Positions 9,343 through 18,148 of a DNA stretch of 64,000 nucleotides are shown piece after piece (positions within the stretch are counted from its first letter, which is position 1; each line of letters opens with the position of its first letter). The translations under genes and the position numbers were made by a program. Origin of the DNA: Bosea sp. BIWAKO-01 (GTDB taxonomy: Bacteria; Pseudomonadota; Alphaproteobacteria; Rhizobiales; Beijerinckiaceae); contig NZ_BCQA01000001.1 of assembly GCF_001748145.1 (NCBI RefSeq), forward strand, positions 2,311,001-2,375,000, read 5' to 3'. The notes under the pieces were generated by a model that was not told the DNA's origin, did not search any database, and saw nothing but the letters and a program-made list of their open reading frames with translations.

Positions 9343-10521
9343 TCAGGCGTTCAAGGCTTTCATCCGATCGAGAGCCGCGGCCACATCTCCTGCCGACAGC
9401 GCCAGGCCAAAGCCAAAGCGCAGCACGTCGCCGCGATGGTCCGTGGCAATGCCGTGCTTCGCCAATGCCGCCTCCAGCGCTCCGGCCTCGGGTGTGCGGA
9501 AGGCGAGGAAATTGCCATGTGCCGAGGGATTGCCAAAGGGCGTGATCAGGTGCGCCGGGGATAGCCAGGGAATCGTCGCCGCATCGAGACCGGAGAGGAA
9601 CTGCCGCATCAGGGAGATGGCGTGCTCGTGGACGTGATGCGCAGCGAGGCCGTTGACCTGCAGCCATGCCAGCACGGCTCGCATGCGATAGAGCCCGCTG
9701 GGATCGAAGGTGGCGCCGAGGAAGCGGCCGCCATCGGCGGAGTAGCCGACATTGCTGCCGGGTGGAGCCGCGAGCGCGCCGAAGGCTGCAAACCAGCCGG
9801 TATCGCGCGGGCGCGGGCCATAACCTGGCGGGCAGTGCATGAAGCAGCAGCCCTCGCCGGCCATCGCGTATTTATAGCCTCCCGCGATGTAGAAGGCGCG
9901 GTCCGCAATCGCGGAAAGGTCGGTCGGCAGGGCGAGGTAGCCGTGATAGCCGTCGATCGCGACCAGGGTTTCCTCGGACGGTACTGCGCCGGCAAGCGTT
10001 GCGAGATCGCCTGAGGTCGCTCCCGAATTGAACAGGACCTGGCTGACATAGATCAGGTCGTGGCCACCGGCGATGATCGCCGTCCGGAGGCGCTCGTGAA
10101 ATGTTGCGAAGGGCTCTGCGGCGATTTCATCGAGCCGGATCAGCCGCTCTTCCGCCAGTCGCGCGAGCTGCCGCCGAGCTGTGTGGAATTCGGCGCTCGT
10201 CGTCAGTACGCGAGGGGTGCGGTCGGTTGGCAGGCAGGAGAGGAGGCGGCGCAGGAATTCGTGGGTGTTCGGCGCAAAGGCGATGCTCGACGGATCGGGA
10301 AGCCGGAGCTCACGGGCGATGCCGGCCTGAACGGCCGGAATCAGCTCGCCGAAGACGAGGCTCCATTTATGGCCTGCGAGGCGGGCGGCGTCGGTCCAGG
10401 CCTGCTCCTGCGCCGCGAAACTGACATCGGGCCAGTCGTGATGGCTATGCGCCGCGAGGTTGATCCGCTCCGGTGCCGCGTTGCGGAAACGGCTGAAATG
10501 AGCTGTCCAGTCGCCGTGCAT
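9343..10521 (-). CDS. PLP-dependent class V aminotransferase-fold enzyme, kynureninase-like
   Basis: A 392-residue fold-type I PLP enzyme. The segment YIAGGYKYAMAGEGCCFMHC holds the likely Schiff-base Lys. The upstream VAIDGYHGYLALP places the cofactor-contacting Asp, and NPSAHGNFLAF plus LRFGFGLA lie in the C-terminal domain. It starts within the TGATG overlap at the end of the tryptophan 2,3-dioxygenase gene, so the two are translationally coupled. That context supports kynureninase, which cleaves (formyl)kynurenine to anthranilate. No kynB formamidase is nearby. The sequence is not a textbook KynU, so a related function is possible. Confidence 0.72.
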   Translation of the reverse strand: MHGDWTAHFSRFRNAAPERINLAAHSHHDWPDVSFAAQEQAWTDAARLAGHKWSLVFGELIPAVQAGIARELRLPDPSSIAFAPNTHEFLRRLLSCLPTDRTPRVLTTSAEFHTARRQLARLAEERLIRLDEIAAEPFATFHERLRTAIIAGGHDLIYVSQVLFNSGATSGDLATLAGAVPSEETLVAIDGYHGYLALPTDLSAIADRAFYIAGGYKYAMAGEGCCFMHCPPGYGPRPRDTGWFAAFGALAAPPGSNVGYSADGGRFLGATFDPSGLYRMRAVLAWLQVNGLAAHHVHEHAISLMRQFLSGLDAATIPWLSPAHLITPFGNPSAHGNFLAFRTPEAGALEAALAKHGIATDHRGDVLRFGFGLALSAGDVAAALDRMKALNA

Positions 10522-11597
10522 CAGGCCGCCCCGTAGCTGAAGCCCATGCGCCGGCGTACCCCCTCGGGCAGAGCCGGCAGGTCCCGGGCGGCCAGCAGAT
10601 AGCTGGAGAGATGGAAGAGGTCGATGAAGATGCGGTGTTTCTCGGCCGTGGCGCGCAAATAACCCGAGCCCGAGGAGCCGCCGGTGCCGGGCCGGACGCC
10701 GATCATGCGCTCGACCATCAGCGCATGGCGCAGGCGCCAGAGCGTCAGGCTTTCGTCGATGTCCATCAGGTTCTGCAGGAGCCGGAAGGGCAGCTGCAGC
10801 ACCGGCATGTCGCGATAGAGCGCGATGAACAGGGCTGCTTCGATCGCGCGCGCCGACATGTGCCAGGTCGTGCCGGTGGCATCCGGCTCGAACAGGGCCT
10901 GGAAGCGGGCAAGCGCCTTTTCGATCGCGGTGGCATCGGCCTGGCGCTGCGCTTCCGGCAAGGACGGGTCGGCGCCGACGCTGCGCGCATCGCGCTGAAG
11001 GGCCGCGGTCACGGCGGCACGATAGCTCTCGCGGAAATTGTAGTCGCCAAGGGCGACGAAGGGCGTGCGTGCGAGCCAGACGTCAAGCTGGGACAGCAGG
11101 GACGGTTTATGCTCGGCGTCGAGCCTGGCGCGATCCTCGGGCGCCAGGCGTTCGCGCATGCTTTGATCGTCGATCCGGAGGCGCAGCGTGTCCGCTAGGC
11201 CGAGACGGCTCTCGATCAGCCGGAACTGCACGGACTGGAAGCCCGAGGCCGGAGTCAGCAGGTCGCGGAATTCGAGGAAGCCGGCAGGCGTCATCGTCTC
11301 CAGGACGTCGAGCTGGCCGACCAGAAGCTTCAGGATCTCGTGAATGCGGCCGAGGCCCGCGACGATGCGGCCAAGATTCTCGTCGGCGACCGGGCTCGCC
11401 GAGAAATCGAGCTGGATGCGGTCGAGCTCATGCAGGATCTGCTTGAACCAGAGCTCATAGGCCTGATGGACGATGATGAAGAGCATCTCGTCATGGGCCG
11501 GAGTGCCGGCCTTCACGCTCTCCAGGGTCTGGCAGGCCAGCAGATCGTCGACCTGAAGATAACGTCCGTAGGACAATCTGCGCGGTGAAGCGGCCAT
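10521..11597 (-). CDS. kynA: Tryptophan 2,3-dioxygenase
   Basis: A heme enzyme that opens the indole ring of tryptophan to N-formylkynurenine, the first step of the kynurenine route. Conserved blocks run in order: LSYGRYLQVDDLLACQ, FIIVHQAYELWFKQIL, RDLLTPASGFQSVQFR, and RHALMVERMIG followed by GTGGSSGSGYL, where the His is the heme ligand. At 358 residues it is longer than typical bacterial TDOs (about 280-300), with extra sequence around residues 150-240. It is the first gene of a two-gene unit with the kynureninase-like gene. A 26-bp dyad lies 23-48 bases upstream of the start. Confidence 0.93.
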   Translation of the reverse strand: MAASPRRLSYGRYLQVDDLLACQTLESVKAGTPAHDEMLFIIVHQAYELWFKQILHELDRIQLDFSASPVADENLGRIVAGLGRIHEILKLLVGQLDVLETMTPAGFLEFRDLLTPASGFQSVQFRLIESRLGLADTLRLRIDDQSMRERLAPEDRARLDAEHKPSLLSQLDVWLARTPFVALGDYNFRESYRAAVTAALQRDARSVGADPSLPEAQRQADATAIEKALARFQALFEPDATGTTWHMSARAIEAALFIALYRDMPVLQLPFRLLQNLMDIDESLTLWRLRHALMVERMIGVRPGTGGSSGSGYLRATAEKHRIFIDLFHLSSYLLAARDLPALPEGVRRRMGFSYGAA

Positions 11598-11619
11598 GAT
11601 CGCGGACCCCGGTTCGGAG

Positions 11620-11645
11620 CAGTTATTTCAAGCTTAAAATAACTG
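11620..11645. promoter_or_regulatory. Near-perfect 26-bp dyad upstream of kynA, candidate operator
   Basis: Perfect 9-bp arms CAGTTATTT and AAATAACTG enclose a centre containing the palindrome AAGCTT; 24 of 26 positions are symmetric. It is AT-rich in GC-rich surroundings and sits where the kynA promoter should be. It also follows the hmuV stop, so a terminator role is possible, but there is no T-tract. Confidence 0.6.
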
Positions 11646-11655
11646 ATCCGGGGGA

Positions 11656-12498
11656 TCAAGCGGCTGCGTTGGGGCGGTGCTGCTGGGGCAGGAGGAAGGG
11701 CAGGCCGGCGGCGGGCGCGCGGCTGAAACTGAGGTCGACCTTGAAGACATTGCGCAGCAAGGCGTCATCCAGCGTTGCTGCGGGCGCCCCCTGGGCGACG
11801 ATGTGGCCGCGGTCCATCACGACGAGGTGGTCGGCATAGGTCACGGCGAGATTGATATCGTGGAGCACGATCAGCACCGCCACGCCGCGCGCCGCAATCG
11901 CGCGGGCCATATCGAGCAGGGCGAGTTGATGGCAGAGATCGAGGCTGGCGATCGGCTCGTCGAGGAAGAGGGTCTGCCGCGCAGCGACGCTGCGACCGGC
12001 CTCGAGCTGACAGAGCACGCGCGCGAACTGCACGCGCTGCTGCTCGCCACCCGACAAGGTCTGATAGCGGCGCGCTGCGAGCTCGGCGACGCCGGCCGAG
12101 GCCAGGCATTCGCCGACGAGGGCTTCGCGGCGCTGACGCGACAAGGCGCGCCCGACACCGTCCACGCCGAGGCGCGCGACCTCGTAAACGCTGAAGGGAA
12201 AGGCGAGCCGCGTGTGCTGCGCCATCACAGCGCGCTGGCAGGCCAGGCGCCAGGACGGGATGCCGGAGAGGCGCTCGCCGTCGAGCAGGACCTCGCCATT
12301 GGCAGGCTTCAATTCGCCGGTGACCAGCTTGAGCAGGGTCGATTTGCCGGCGCCGTTGGGGCCGATCAGGATTGTGGTCTTGCCCGGCTTGAGATCGAAC
12401 GAAGCCTCGCTGACCAACGCCCGCCCGCCGACCATGAAGCTCAGGGAACGGCCCGACAGGATCGGCTCGCCATTGATTGGGTCAGACATCGAGACCAT
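11656..12498 (-). CDS. hmuV: Heme ABC transporter ATP-binding protein HmuV
   Basis: The cytoplasmic ATPase of the heme importer. It has 280 residues with Walker A GPNGAGKSTLL, Q-loop region MAQHTRLAFPF, signature LSGGEQQRVQFARVL, Walker B TLFLDEPIASLDL and switch His in VLHDINLA. The gene order hmuT-hmuU-hmuV and the divergent heme receptor support heme over siderophore. The start overlaps the hmuU stop by 17 bases (ATG at 12498) or 8 bases (ATG at 12489). Confidence 0.9.
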   Translation of the reverse strand: MVSMSDPINGEPILSGRSLSFMVGGRALVSEASFDLKPGKTTILIGPNGAGKSTLLKLVTGELKPANGEVLLDGERLSGIPSWRLACQRAVMAQHTRLAFPFSVYEVARLGVDGVGRALSRQRREALVGECLASAGVAELAARRYQTLSGGEQQRVQFARVLCQLEAGRSVAARQTLFLDEPIASLDLCHQLALLDMARAIAARGVAVLIVLHDINLAVTYADHLVVMDRGHIVAQGAPAATLDDALLRNVFKVDLSFSRAPAAGLPFLLPQQHRPNAAA

Positions 12499-13591
12499 CC
12501 GCGCGGCGCAGCAGGAGCCAGAGGAAGAACGGGGCGCCGAGTGCTGCGGTGACGATACCGATCGGCAATTCGGCCGGGGCGACGATCAGGCGGGCGACGA
12601 TGTCGGCGGCGACGAGAAGCGTTGCGCCGCCGAGCGCCGAGAGGGGGAGCAGCAACCGGTGGTCGGGGCCGATGGCGAGGCGGATCAGATGCGGCACGAC
12701 GATACCGACGAAGCCGATCACGCCGGCCGAGGCGACACTGGCGCCGACGGCAAGGGCCACCAACAGGATCGCCAGCGCCTTGATGCGCTGGACCGGGATG
12801 CCGAGATGATAGGCTTCCGCCTCTCCGAGCATCAAGGCGTTCAGTCCGCGTGCCAGCAGCGGCACGGCCAGGAGAAGCGGCAGGACGATGGGCGCGATGA
12901 CCACGAGCTTCGTCCAGCTCGCGCCCCCAAGGCTGCCGAGCGACCAGAAGGTCAGGTCGCGCAGCTGCCGGTCATCGGAAATGAAGGCGAGGACGCCGGT
13001 CAGCGCGCCGGCGAGCGCACCGAGCGCGACACCGGCGAGCAGCATGGTTGCGACCGAAGTGCGGCCCTGACGGGTCGCAATCAGATAGAGGGTCAGGGTC
13101 GAGATCAGGCCACCGCAGAAGGCGCCGAACGGAAGCGCTGCAAAGGGCAGCTTCATCGTCAGGCCGGCGAGGAGCCGGTCACCGAGCACGATGGTCGCAG
13201 CCGCTGCCAGGCCGGAGCCCGCCGAGACGCCGACGAGGCCGGGATCTGCAAGCGGATTGCGGAAGAGCCCTTGCATCAGAGCTCCGGAAATCGCGAGTGC
13301 AGCCCCGACGAGTGCCCCGAGCAGCACGCGCGGCAGGCGGATATTGAGGACGACGAGCGCGTCTCGCCCGTCCAGCAGGGCGGTCTCGCCCGTCAGCCTG
13401 GCCCAGAGGATCTCGGCGACCCGGCCGGGCGGAATCGAGAACGCGCCTTGCCCTACGGCCACAAGCATCAGCAGGCCGCACAGCAGAACAAGGCCGGCAA
13501 TGACCAGAGCGGCCTGCCGCCGTTGTCTGGCCGCGAAGCTGGCGAGCGCGGTCGTGGCCATTGCGCCGGCCGGACGGACGGCGAGCGTCAT
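12482..13591 (-). CDS. hmuU: Heme ABC transporter permease HmuU (FecCD family)
   Basis: A polytopic inner-membrane permease of 369 residues with about nine to ten hydrophobic segments. Family motifs include LPRVLLGALVGAALAISGAL, QGLFRNPLADPGLVG, and the ATPase-contacting region near GVIGFVGIVVPHLIRL. Start ATG at 13591 overlaps the hmuT stop by four bases (ATGA), and its own stop overlaps hmuV, indicating a coupled operon. Confidence 0.9.
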   Translation of the reverse strand: MTLAVRPAGAMATTALASFAARQRRQAALVIAGLVLLCGLLMLVAVGQGAFSIPPGRVAEILWARLTGETALLDGRDALVVLNIRLPRVLLGALVGAALAISGALMQGLFRNPLADPGLVGVSAGSGLAAAATIVLGDRLLAGLTMKLPFAALPFGAFCGGLISTLTLYLIATRQGRTSVATMLLAGVALGALAGALTGVLAFISDDRQLRDLTFWSLGSLGGASWTKLVVIAPIVLPLLLAVPLLARGLNALMLGEAEAYHLGIPVQRIKALAILLVALAVGASVASAGVIGFVGIVVPHLIRLAIGPDHRLLLPLSALGGATLLVAADIVARLIVAPAELPIGIVTAALGAPFFLWLLLRRADGLDV

Positions 13592-14544
13592 GGCGCAGCG
13601 GCGGTCTTGAGCGGCGGGATCGCGGCCTCGGGGTAGAGCGCGGCCATCAGGTCGCGGGCTGCTGCCGGTGTGCGCGGCCCGAAACCGAGCAGGTAGAGGC
13701 CATCCATCCTGATGAGCGCCATCTTCGCCGCGGCCGGAGTCTGCGAGAAGGTCGGCATGGCGAACACATCGTCAGGCGATGCATTGTGGCTGTTGCTGTT
13801 GCGCATCATCAGGATCACGTCGGGCGCGGCGGCGATGATGGCCTCGTCGTTCAGGGGCTTGAAGCCCTCGACCGCGGTCGCGGCGTTGACGCCGCCGGCC
13901 ATCTGGATGATCGCATCGGCAGAGCTGTTGCGACCGCCGACCAGCACGCGGCCGTTCTGGAGCGACAGGACGAAGAGCACGCGTTTCTTGGCCGGCAGGC
14001 TGGAGCGTAGCGCCTGAAGTTCGTCGAAACGCAGCTTCGTCTGCTGCGCAAGGCGTGCCGCGGGTTCGGCGGCACCTGCAACGGCGCCAATCGCCTGGAT
14101 CTTGGTGACGACGCCATCGGGCGAGTTGTCTTCCGGGATGCTGGCGAGGCGCAGCCCGGCTTCGTTGAGCAGCGAGACCGCCCCGGGAGGCCCTGCGCCC
14201 TCGAGGGCAATGACCAGCGAGGGCTTCAGGGAGAGCACGCCTTCGGCCGAAAGTGCACGGACATAGCCGACGCTGGCCTTGTCGCGCAGGGCTTCGGGCG
14301 GGAACTGGCTGGTGGTGTCGACACCGACGATCCGGTCCTGCAGGCCCAGAGCGTAGAGCACTTCGGTGATCACGCCGCCGACAGCAACGATGCGATCCGG
14401 AGTCTGTGCCTGGGCCGGGCCCGGGAGCATGGACGGGGCAAGGAGGCCGGCGGCGGCCAGAAAGGTCAGTCCGATCGCGGCACCCAGCTCGCGTCGATGC
14501 GGCCGTGCGCCGAGCGGCCTCGAAGGCGCAAGGGGGCTTGGCAT
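13588..14544 (-). CDS. hmuT: Periplasmic heme-binding protein HmuT
   Basis: The solute-binding component of the heme importer, 318 residues. I chose the ATG at 14542-14544 because a GGAGAG ribosome-binding site lies just upstream. An N-terminal signal with a hydrophobic core (LGAAIGLTFLAAAGLLAPS) ends near AQAQT. The mature part follows the PBP type III fold: DRIVAVGGVITEVLYALG and GVDTTSQFP, then a long linking helix and a C-terminal lobe with DVILMMRNS. It is the first gene of hmuTUV, divergent from the TonB receptor. Confidence 0.9.
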   Translation of the reverse strand: MPSPLAPSRPLGARPHRRELGAAIGLTFLAAAGLLAPSMLPGPAQAQTPDRIVAVGGVITEVLYALGLQDRIVGVDTTSQFPPEALRDKASVGYVRALSAEGVLSLKPSLVIALEGAGPPGAVSLLNEAGLRLASIPEDNSPDGVVTKIQAIGAVAGAAEPAARLAQQTKLRFDELQALRSSLPAKKRVLFVLSLQNGRVLVGGRNSSADAIIQMAGGVNAATAVEGFKPLNDEAIIAAAPDVILMMRNSNSHNASPDDVFAMPTFSQTPAAAKMALIRMDGLYLLGFGPRTPAAARDLMAALYPEAAIPPLKTAAAP

Positions 14545-14844
14545 GATGGTCTCTCCGCTTCCCGGGTTGCGCGCCAATGGAAGATGGGATCGGAATCGAT
14601 CTCGTCTAGCCAAGAGCGCGCGACATCTCGTCGTCTGAAGGTGATCTAAAGCAGATGTCAGTTTTTAATTATTCTAAGAAGGATAAAGCTTAAGCGTTGT
14701 TGACGGTGATATTCAGCTTTACTACAAAGGGTCAAGAGCGGCGCGCCGAGACGGTGCGACTGCCCGCGCCAGCCAGCCACACGCAGCCCGCGTCCAGCCA
14801 GCCAGTCGCTGCAAAATCTTCAGGTCAGGTTCGGGGCTGGACGT
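14545..14844. promoter_or_regulatory. Divergent promoter region between hmuT and the heme receptor; possible Irr/iron-responsive site
   Basis: This 300-base gap holds the promoters of both heme transcripts. An AT-rich stretch at 14662-14690 contains TTTTTAATTATTCTAAGAA, which resembles half of an Irr-type iron control element (ATTCTAA half-site), but the match is partial. Nearer the receptor, 14768-14815 is rich in CCAGCCAG repeats. No cobalamin riboswitch or conserved RNA was recognised. Confidence 0.35.
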
Positions 14845-16917
14845 ATGAATTCTCACGCCGCGCTGTTGCGCGCTTCCGTTTCCGTGGCTGCCATCGCGCT
14901 ATGGTCGCTTGGCGCTCATGCTCAATCCCAGCCGGCGCCAGCCTCCGCTGCTACGCCGATCGCATTGGACGAGATCACGGTGACGGCGAGCAAGCAGGAA
15001 GAGCGCGCGATCGATGCGCTCGCCTCGGTCTCGGTGATGACGCGCAACGAGATCCGGTCGCAGCAGCCGCAAAGGCTCGGCACCCTCCTCAACCAGATGC
15101 CCAGCGTTTCGACGCAGGAAAACCCGAACGATCCGGCAACCGCGATCAATATTCGCGGTCTGCAGGACTTTGGCCGCGTCGCGGTGACGATCGACGGGGC
15201 GCGCCAGAATTTCCAGCGTTCCGGCCATAATGCCAATGGCGCCTTCTTCCTCGATCCCTCCTTCGTGCGCGTCATCGACGTGACGCGCGGCCCGGTTGCC
15301 AACGTCTACGGTTCAGGCGCGATCGGCGGTGTCGTGTCCTTCGAGACGGTCGACCCCAAGGATATTCTCCGGCCCGGCGAGCGCGCCGCGGTCGAGATCG
15401 GTGGGACCGGCGTGTTCGCCCGCCAGTCCGGCGCCTTCGGCAATGCCATCGGGGCTTTCCGGCCCAATGATGTCGTCGAAGGCCTCGTCGGGCTTTCATT
15501 CCGCTCGCTCAATCCCTATCGCGACGGCGGCGGTACGAAGATTGCCGATAGCGGGCAGGACCTGGTTTCAGGTCTCGGCAAGATTGTGATCACGCCCGGC
15601 GAAGGCCAGGAACTCAAGCTCGGTGGCCAGTACCAGCGTTACGATTTCTCCAATGGCGTCGGCACCTCGACGGCACCGCGCCGCGACAACGAGGTCACGA
15701 CGCAGAATTACACGGCACGCTACAGCTTCTCGCGACCCGATATCCCGTGGCTGAACCTGAACATCAGCGCCTATTCGACCTCGACGGACACCGACCAGAC
15801 CCAGATTTCCGGTACGGGCGCGGCTCTTGGCGCGAAGCGCTATTTCAAGGTCGAGACCAACGGGTTCGACATCCACAACACGATGAAGTTCGATCTTGGC
15901 GCGGCGGCGCTGAACCTGAGCTATGGCGCCGACTGGTTCGAGGATCGTGTCCGGACCAGCGACCCGGTCGGCAATGGCGACGAGACGACGCCGTCCGGCA
16001 AGCGCAGCGTCTATGGCGGGTTCGTGCAGAGCCACGTCAAGTATTCGATCTTCGATCTGATCGGTGCGCTGCGCTACGACGCCTATGAACTCAGCGGCGG
16101 CCGGACCTCTTCGGATGGCAACCGCATCTCGCCCAAGCTGACGCTCGGCGTCACGCCGCTGCAGGGCTTGCAGGTCTACGGCACCTATGCCGAGGGCTAT
16201 CGGGCGCCGTCGGTGACCGAAACCCTGGTCGACGGACCGCATCCGGCACCGGCCAGCTTCATCTTCCGGCCGAACCCGAACCTGAAGCCGGAAGTCGGCA
16301 AGACGCTCGAGGCCGGCGTCAATCTGAAATACGACAACATCCTGAGCGAAGGCGACCGCTTCCGCGGCAAGCTCGCGGTCTACAGGAACGACGTGAAGAA
16401 CTATATCGACGGCGTCTTCGTCGATCCCGGCGCACCCTGCGGCGCACCGGTCCCCGGCGCCTGCAACGACGCGTTCTTCACCTATGAAAACGTCGCCAAG
16501 GCGCGCATCACCGGCTTCGAAGCCGAACTCGGCTACGACGCGAAGCGCTGGTTCATGACCCTTGCCGGCTCGACCACTCGCGGGGACAACAGGACGCTGA
16601 ACCAGCCGCTGCAGTCGATCTATCCGGACAAGCTGATCCTCAGCAGCGGATTGCGCTTCTTCGAGGAGAAGCTCACGGTCGGCGCGAGGCTGACGCTGGT
16701 CGACGATCAGAAGCGCCTGCCGCCTGGTGCGCAGGTGATCGCGAGCAAGGCCTATGCGCTGGTCGATCTTTACGCCGACTACAAGATCACGCCCGATGCC
16801 CGCGCCTATGTCACGCTCGAGAATGTCGGCGACGTTCGCTATCGCCGCTACCGCGACGGTGACAACAGCCCGGGCTTCGTCGGCAAGATCGGCTTCTCGA
16901 CGCGCTTCGGCACATGA
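14845..16917 (+). CDS. TonB-dependent heme/hemoglobin receptor
   Basis: A 690-residue outer-membrane receptor. A signal peptide (about residues 1-26, ending AHAQS) precedes a TonB-box-like segment IALDEITVTASK. The plug domain (to about 180) has INIRGLQDFGRVAVTIDGAR and GPVANVYGSGAIGGVVSFET, and a 22-strand barrel follows. The heme-receptor FRAP/NPNL region is present as YRAPSVTETL then FRPNPNLKPE. The terminal strand ends in GFSTRFGT, fitting an outer-membrane barrel. It diverges from hmuTUV and leads two heme-handling cytosolic genes. Confidence 0.9.
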   Translation: MNSHAALLRASVSVAAIALWSLGAHAQSQPAPASAATPIALDEITVTASKQEERAIDALASVSVMTRNEIRSQQPQRLGTLLNQMPSVSTQENPNDPATAINIRGLQDFGRVAVTIDGARQNFQRSGHNANGAFFLDPSFVRVIDVTRGPVANVYGSGAIGGVVSFETVDPKDILRPGERAAVEIGGTGVFARQSGAFGNAIGAFRPNDVVEGLVGLSFRSLNPYRDGGGTKIADSGQDLVSGLGKIVITPGEGQELKLGGQYQRYDFSNGVGTSTAPRRDNEVTTQNYTARYSFSRPDIPWLNLNISAYSTSTDTDQTQISGTGAALGAKRYFKVETNGFDIHNTMKFDLGAAALNLSYGADWFEDRVRTSDPVGNGDETTPSGKRSVYGGFVQSHVKYSIFDLIGALRYDAYELSGGRTSSDGNRISPKLTLGVTPLQGLQVYGTYAEGYRAPSVTETLVDGPHPAPASFIFRPNPNLKPEVGKTLEAGVNLKYDNILSEGDRFRGKLAVYRNDVKNYIDGVFVDPGAPCGAPVPGACNDAFFTYENVAKARITGFEAELGYDAKRWFMTLAGSTTRGDNRTLNQPLQSIYPDKLILSSGLRFFEEKLTVGARLTLVDDQKRLPPGAQVIASKAYALVDLYADYKITPDARAYVTLENVGDVRYRRYRDGDNSPGFVGKIGFSTRFGT

Positions 16918-16960
16918 GGACGGCAATGCCGTCCGGCATTGCCCATTTCCCGTTCAACCA

Positions 16961-16980
16961 AGCCAGCCAACAGCCAGCCA
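16961..16980 (+). repeat. GCCAGCCAAC direct repeats in the intergenic leader
   Basis: AGCCAGCCAAC occurs twice in tandem-like arrangement just upstream of the ribosome-binding site of the heme monooxygenase gene. Similar CCAGCCAG runs occur in the leader of the receptor gene at about 14768-14815. Confidence 0.5.
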
Positions 16981-16995
16981 ACTGAGGAAAACACC

Positions 16996-17343
16996 ATGTT
17001 CATCGCCATGAATCGCTTCAAGGTCGTCAAGGGAGAGGAGGCCGCGTTTGAGACGGTCTGGTCCTCGCGCAAGACCCGCCTCGACGAGATGAACGGCTTC
17101 ATCGCCTTCCGTTTGCTCAAGGGGCCGGAGAAGGAGGACCATACCCTCTATTCCTCGCACACGACCTGGGCCTCGAAGGAGGATTTCACGGCCTGGACGA
17201 AGTCCGACCAGTTCCGTGAATCGCACCGCAATGCCGGTCAGCCCCGCGCGACGCCGATGTATCTCGGCCATCCCGAGTTCGAGGGCTTCGAGACGGTGCT
17301 GAGCGAGGCCAATCCGCATTTGCCCCGCCAGGCGGCAGAGTGA
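16996..17343 (+). CDS. IsdG-type heme-degrading monooxygenase (antibiotic biosynthesis monooxygenase fold)
   Basis: A 115-residue ferredoxin-like protein. The catalytic triad of the IsdG/HmuQ heme oxygenases is in place: Asn6 (IAMNRF), Trp67 (DFTAW) and His77 (RESHRN), with the last two at the same numbers as in IsdG. These enzymes open the heme ring in the cytoplasm and release iron. ATG at 16996 follows GAGGAAAA. It lies 78 bases after the receptor and 11 bases before the HutX-like gene, so it likely handles heme from this uptake system. Activity itself is inferred. Confidence 0.85.
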   Translation: MFIAMNRFKVVKGEEAAFETVWSSRKTRLDEMNGFIAFRLLKGPEKEDHTLYSSHTTWASKEDFTAWTKSDQFRESHRNAGQPRATPMYLGHPEFEGFETVLSEANPHLPRQAAE

Positions 17344-17354
17344 GGGAGGACGGT

Positions 17355-17897
17355 ATGTCGATCTCGCAGGCGAGTGCCGCGGCGGTCCAGGACCCGTCAA
17401 CGGTAGACCCGATGGAGCGCGTCAGGCAGGCGCTGGCAGCCAAGCCGGATGGCGTGATCGAGGCCATCGCCCGCGAGGTCGGCGTGCCGACGCTCGCGGT
17501 GCTGGAGGCAGCACCGGCCGATCAACGCCATTTCATTGCAGCCGAGCGCTTCGAGGCGCTGTGGCAGGCGCTCTCGACCTGGGGCGATGTGCTCTTCATC
17601 GTCCACACCGCCGATATCGTGCTGGAATGTGAAGGCTCGCTGCCCGTCGGCTCCTTCGGCCACGGCTATTACAACATCCATGGCGACAGCCCGATCGGCG
17701 GACATATCAAGGCTGGCAACTGCACGGCGATCTATCTGGTCGATCGGCAGTTCCATGGCCGCCGCTCGTGCTCGGTCCAGTTCTTCAATGCTGCTGGCGA
17801 AGCGATGTTCAAGGTCTTCGTACGGCGCGACGAGAAGCGGGAGCTGATTGCCGAGCAGGTGGCGCATTTCGAAGGCCTGAAGACGCAATTTTCCTGA
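17355..17897 (+). CDS. hutX: Heme utilization cytosolic carrier HutX/HuvX family protein
   Basis: A 180-residue cytosolic protein matching the HutX/HuvX/ChuX family of heme traffic proteins. It has an N-terminal helical region (about 1-60) and then beta-rich core segments GDVLFIVHTADIVLE, GSFGHGYYNIHG, IGGHIKAGNCTAIYLVDR and SVQFFNAAGEAMFKVFVRRD. ATG at 17355 has a strong GGGAGGA site. A GTG at 17340 overlapping the previous stop is less likely. It presumably passes heme to the adjacent IsdG-type enzyme. Confidence 0.85.
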   Translation: MSISQASAAAVQDPSTVDPMERVRQALAAKPDGVIEAIAREVGVPTLAVLEAAPADQRHFIAAERFEALWQALSTWGDVLFIVHTADIVLECEGSLPVGSFGHGYYNIHGDSPIGGHIKAGNCTAIYLVDRQFHGRRSCSVQFFNAAGEAMFKVFVRRDEKRELIAEQVAHFEGLKTQFS

Positions 17898-17924
17898 CAG
17901 CTCGGGGCTCAGATCCACGAGTTC

Positions 17925-17964
17925 AACGCCGTCGTCGCGATCTCGTGACGGCGGCGTTCTTCAT
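17925..17964 (+). terminator. Probable terminator of the heme receptor operon
   Basis: A 12-bp stem (AACGCCGTCGTC with GACGGCGGCGTT, one G-U pair) and a 10-base loop, followed by TCTTCATTT, 28 bases after the hutX stop. The T-tract is imperfect. Confidence 0.6.
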
Positions 17965-18148
17965 TTGCCTTGGCTTTGGGCCCGGACGCGATGATTTTCG
18001 CCGGTGTTGCTGCGAACGCTGACACGGCCTGACAGCATGATCGGCACAATGAGCGATGGGGGAACGCCTGCGTCGCCGATGCGTTGACCGGCGGCGGTGG
18101 TTCTCACGCCGAGGCGATCTCGTTCAGTCGAACCGAAGGCTGCGCACC

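Noticed and set aside
14545..14844. Cobalamin or other riboswitch before the TonB receptor
   Set aside because: No B12-box or conserved stem pattern could be recognised; the receptor and neighbours are heme-specific.
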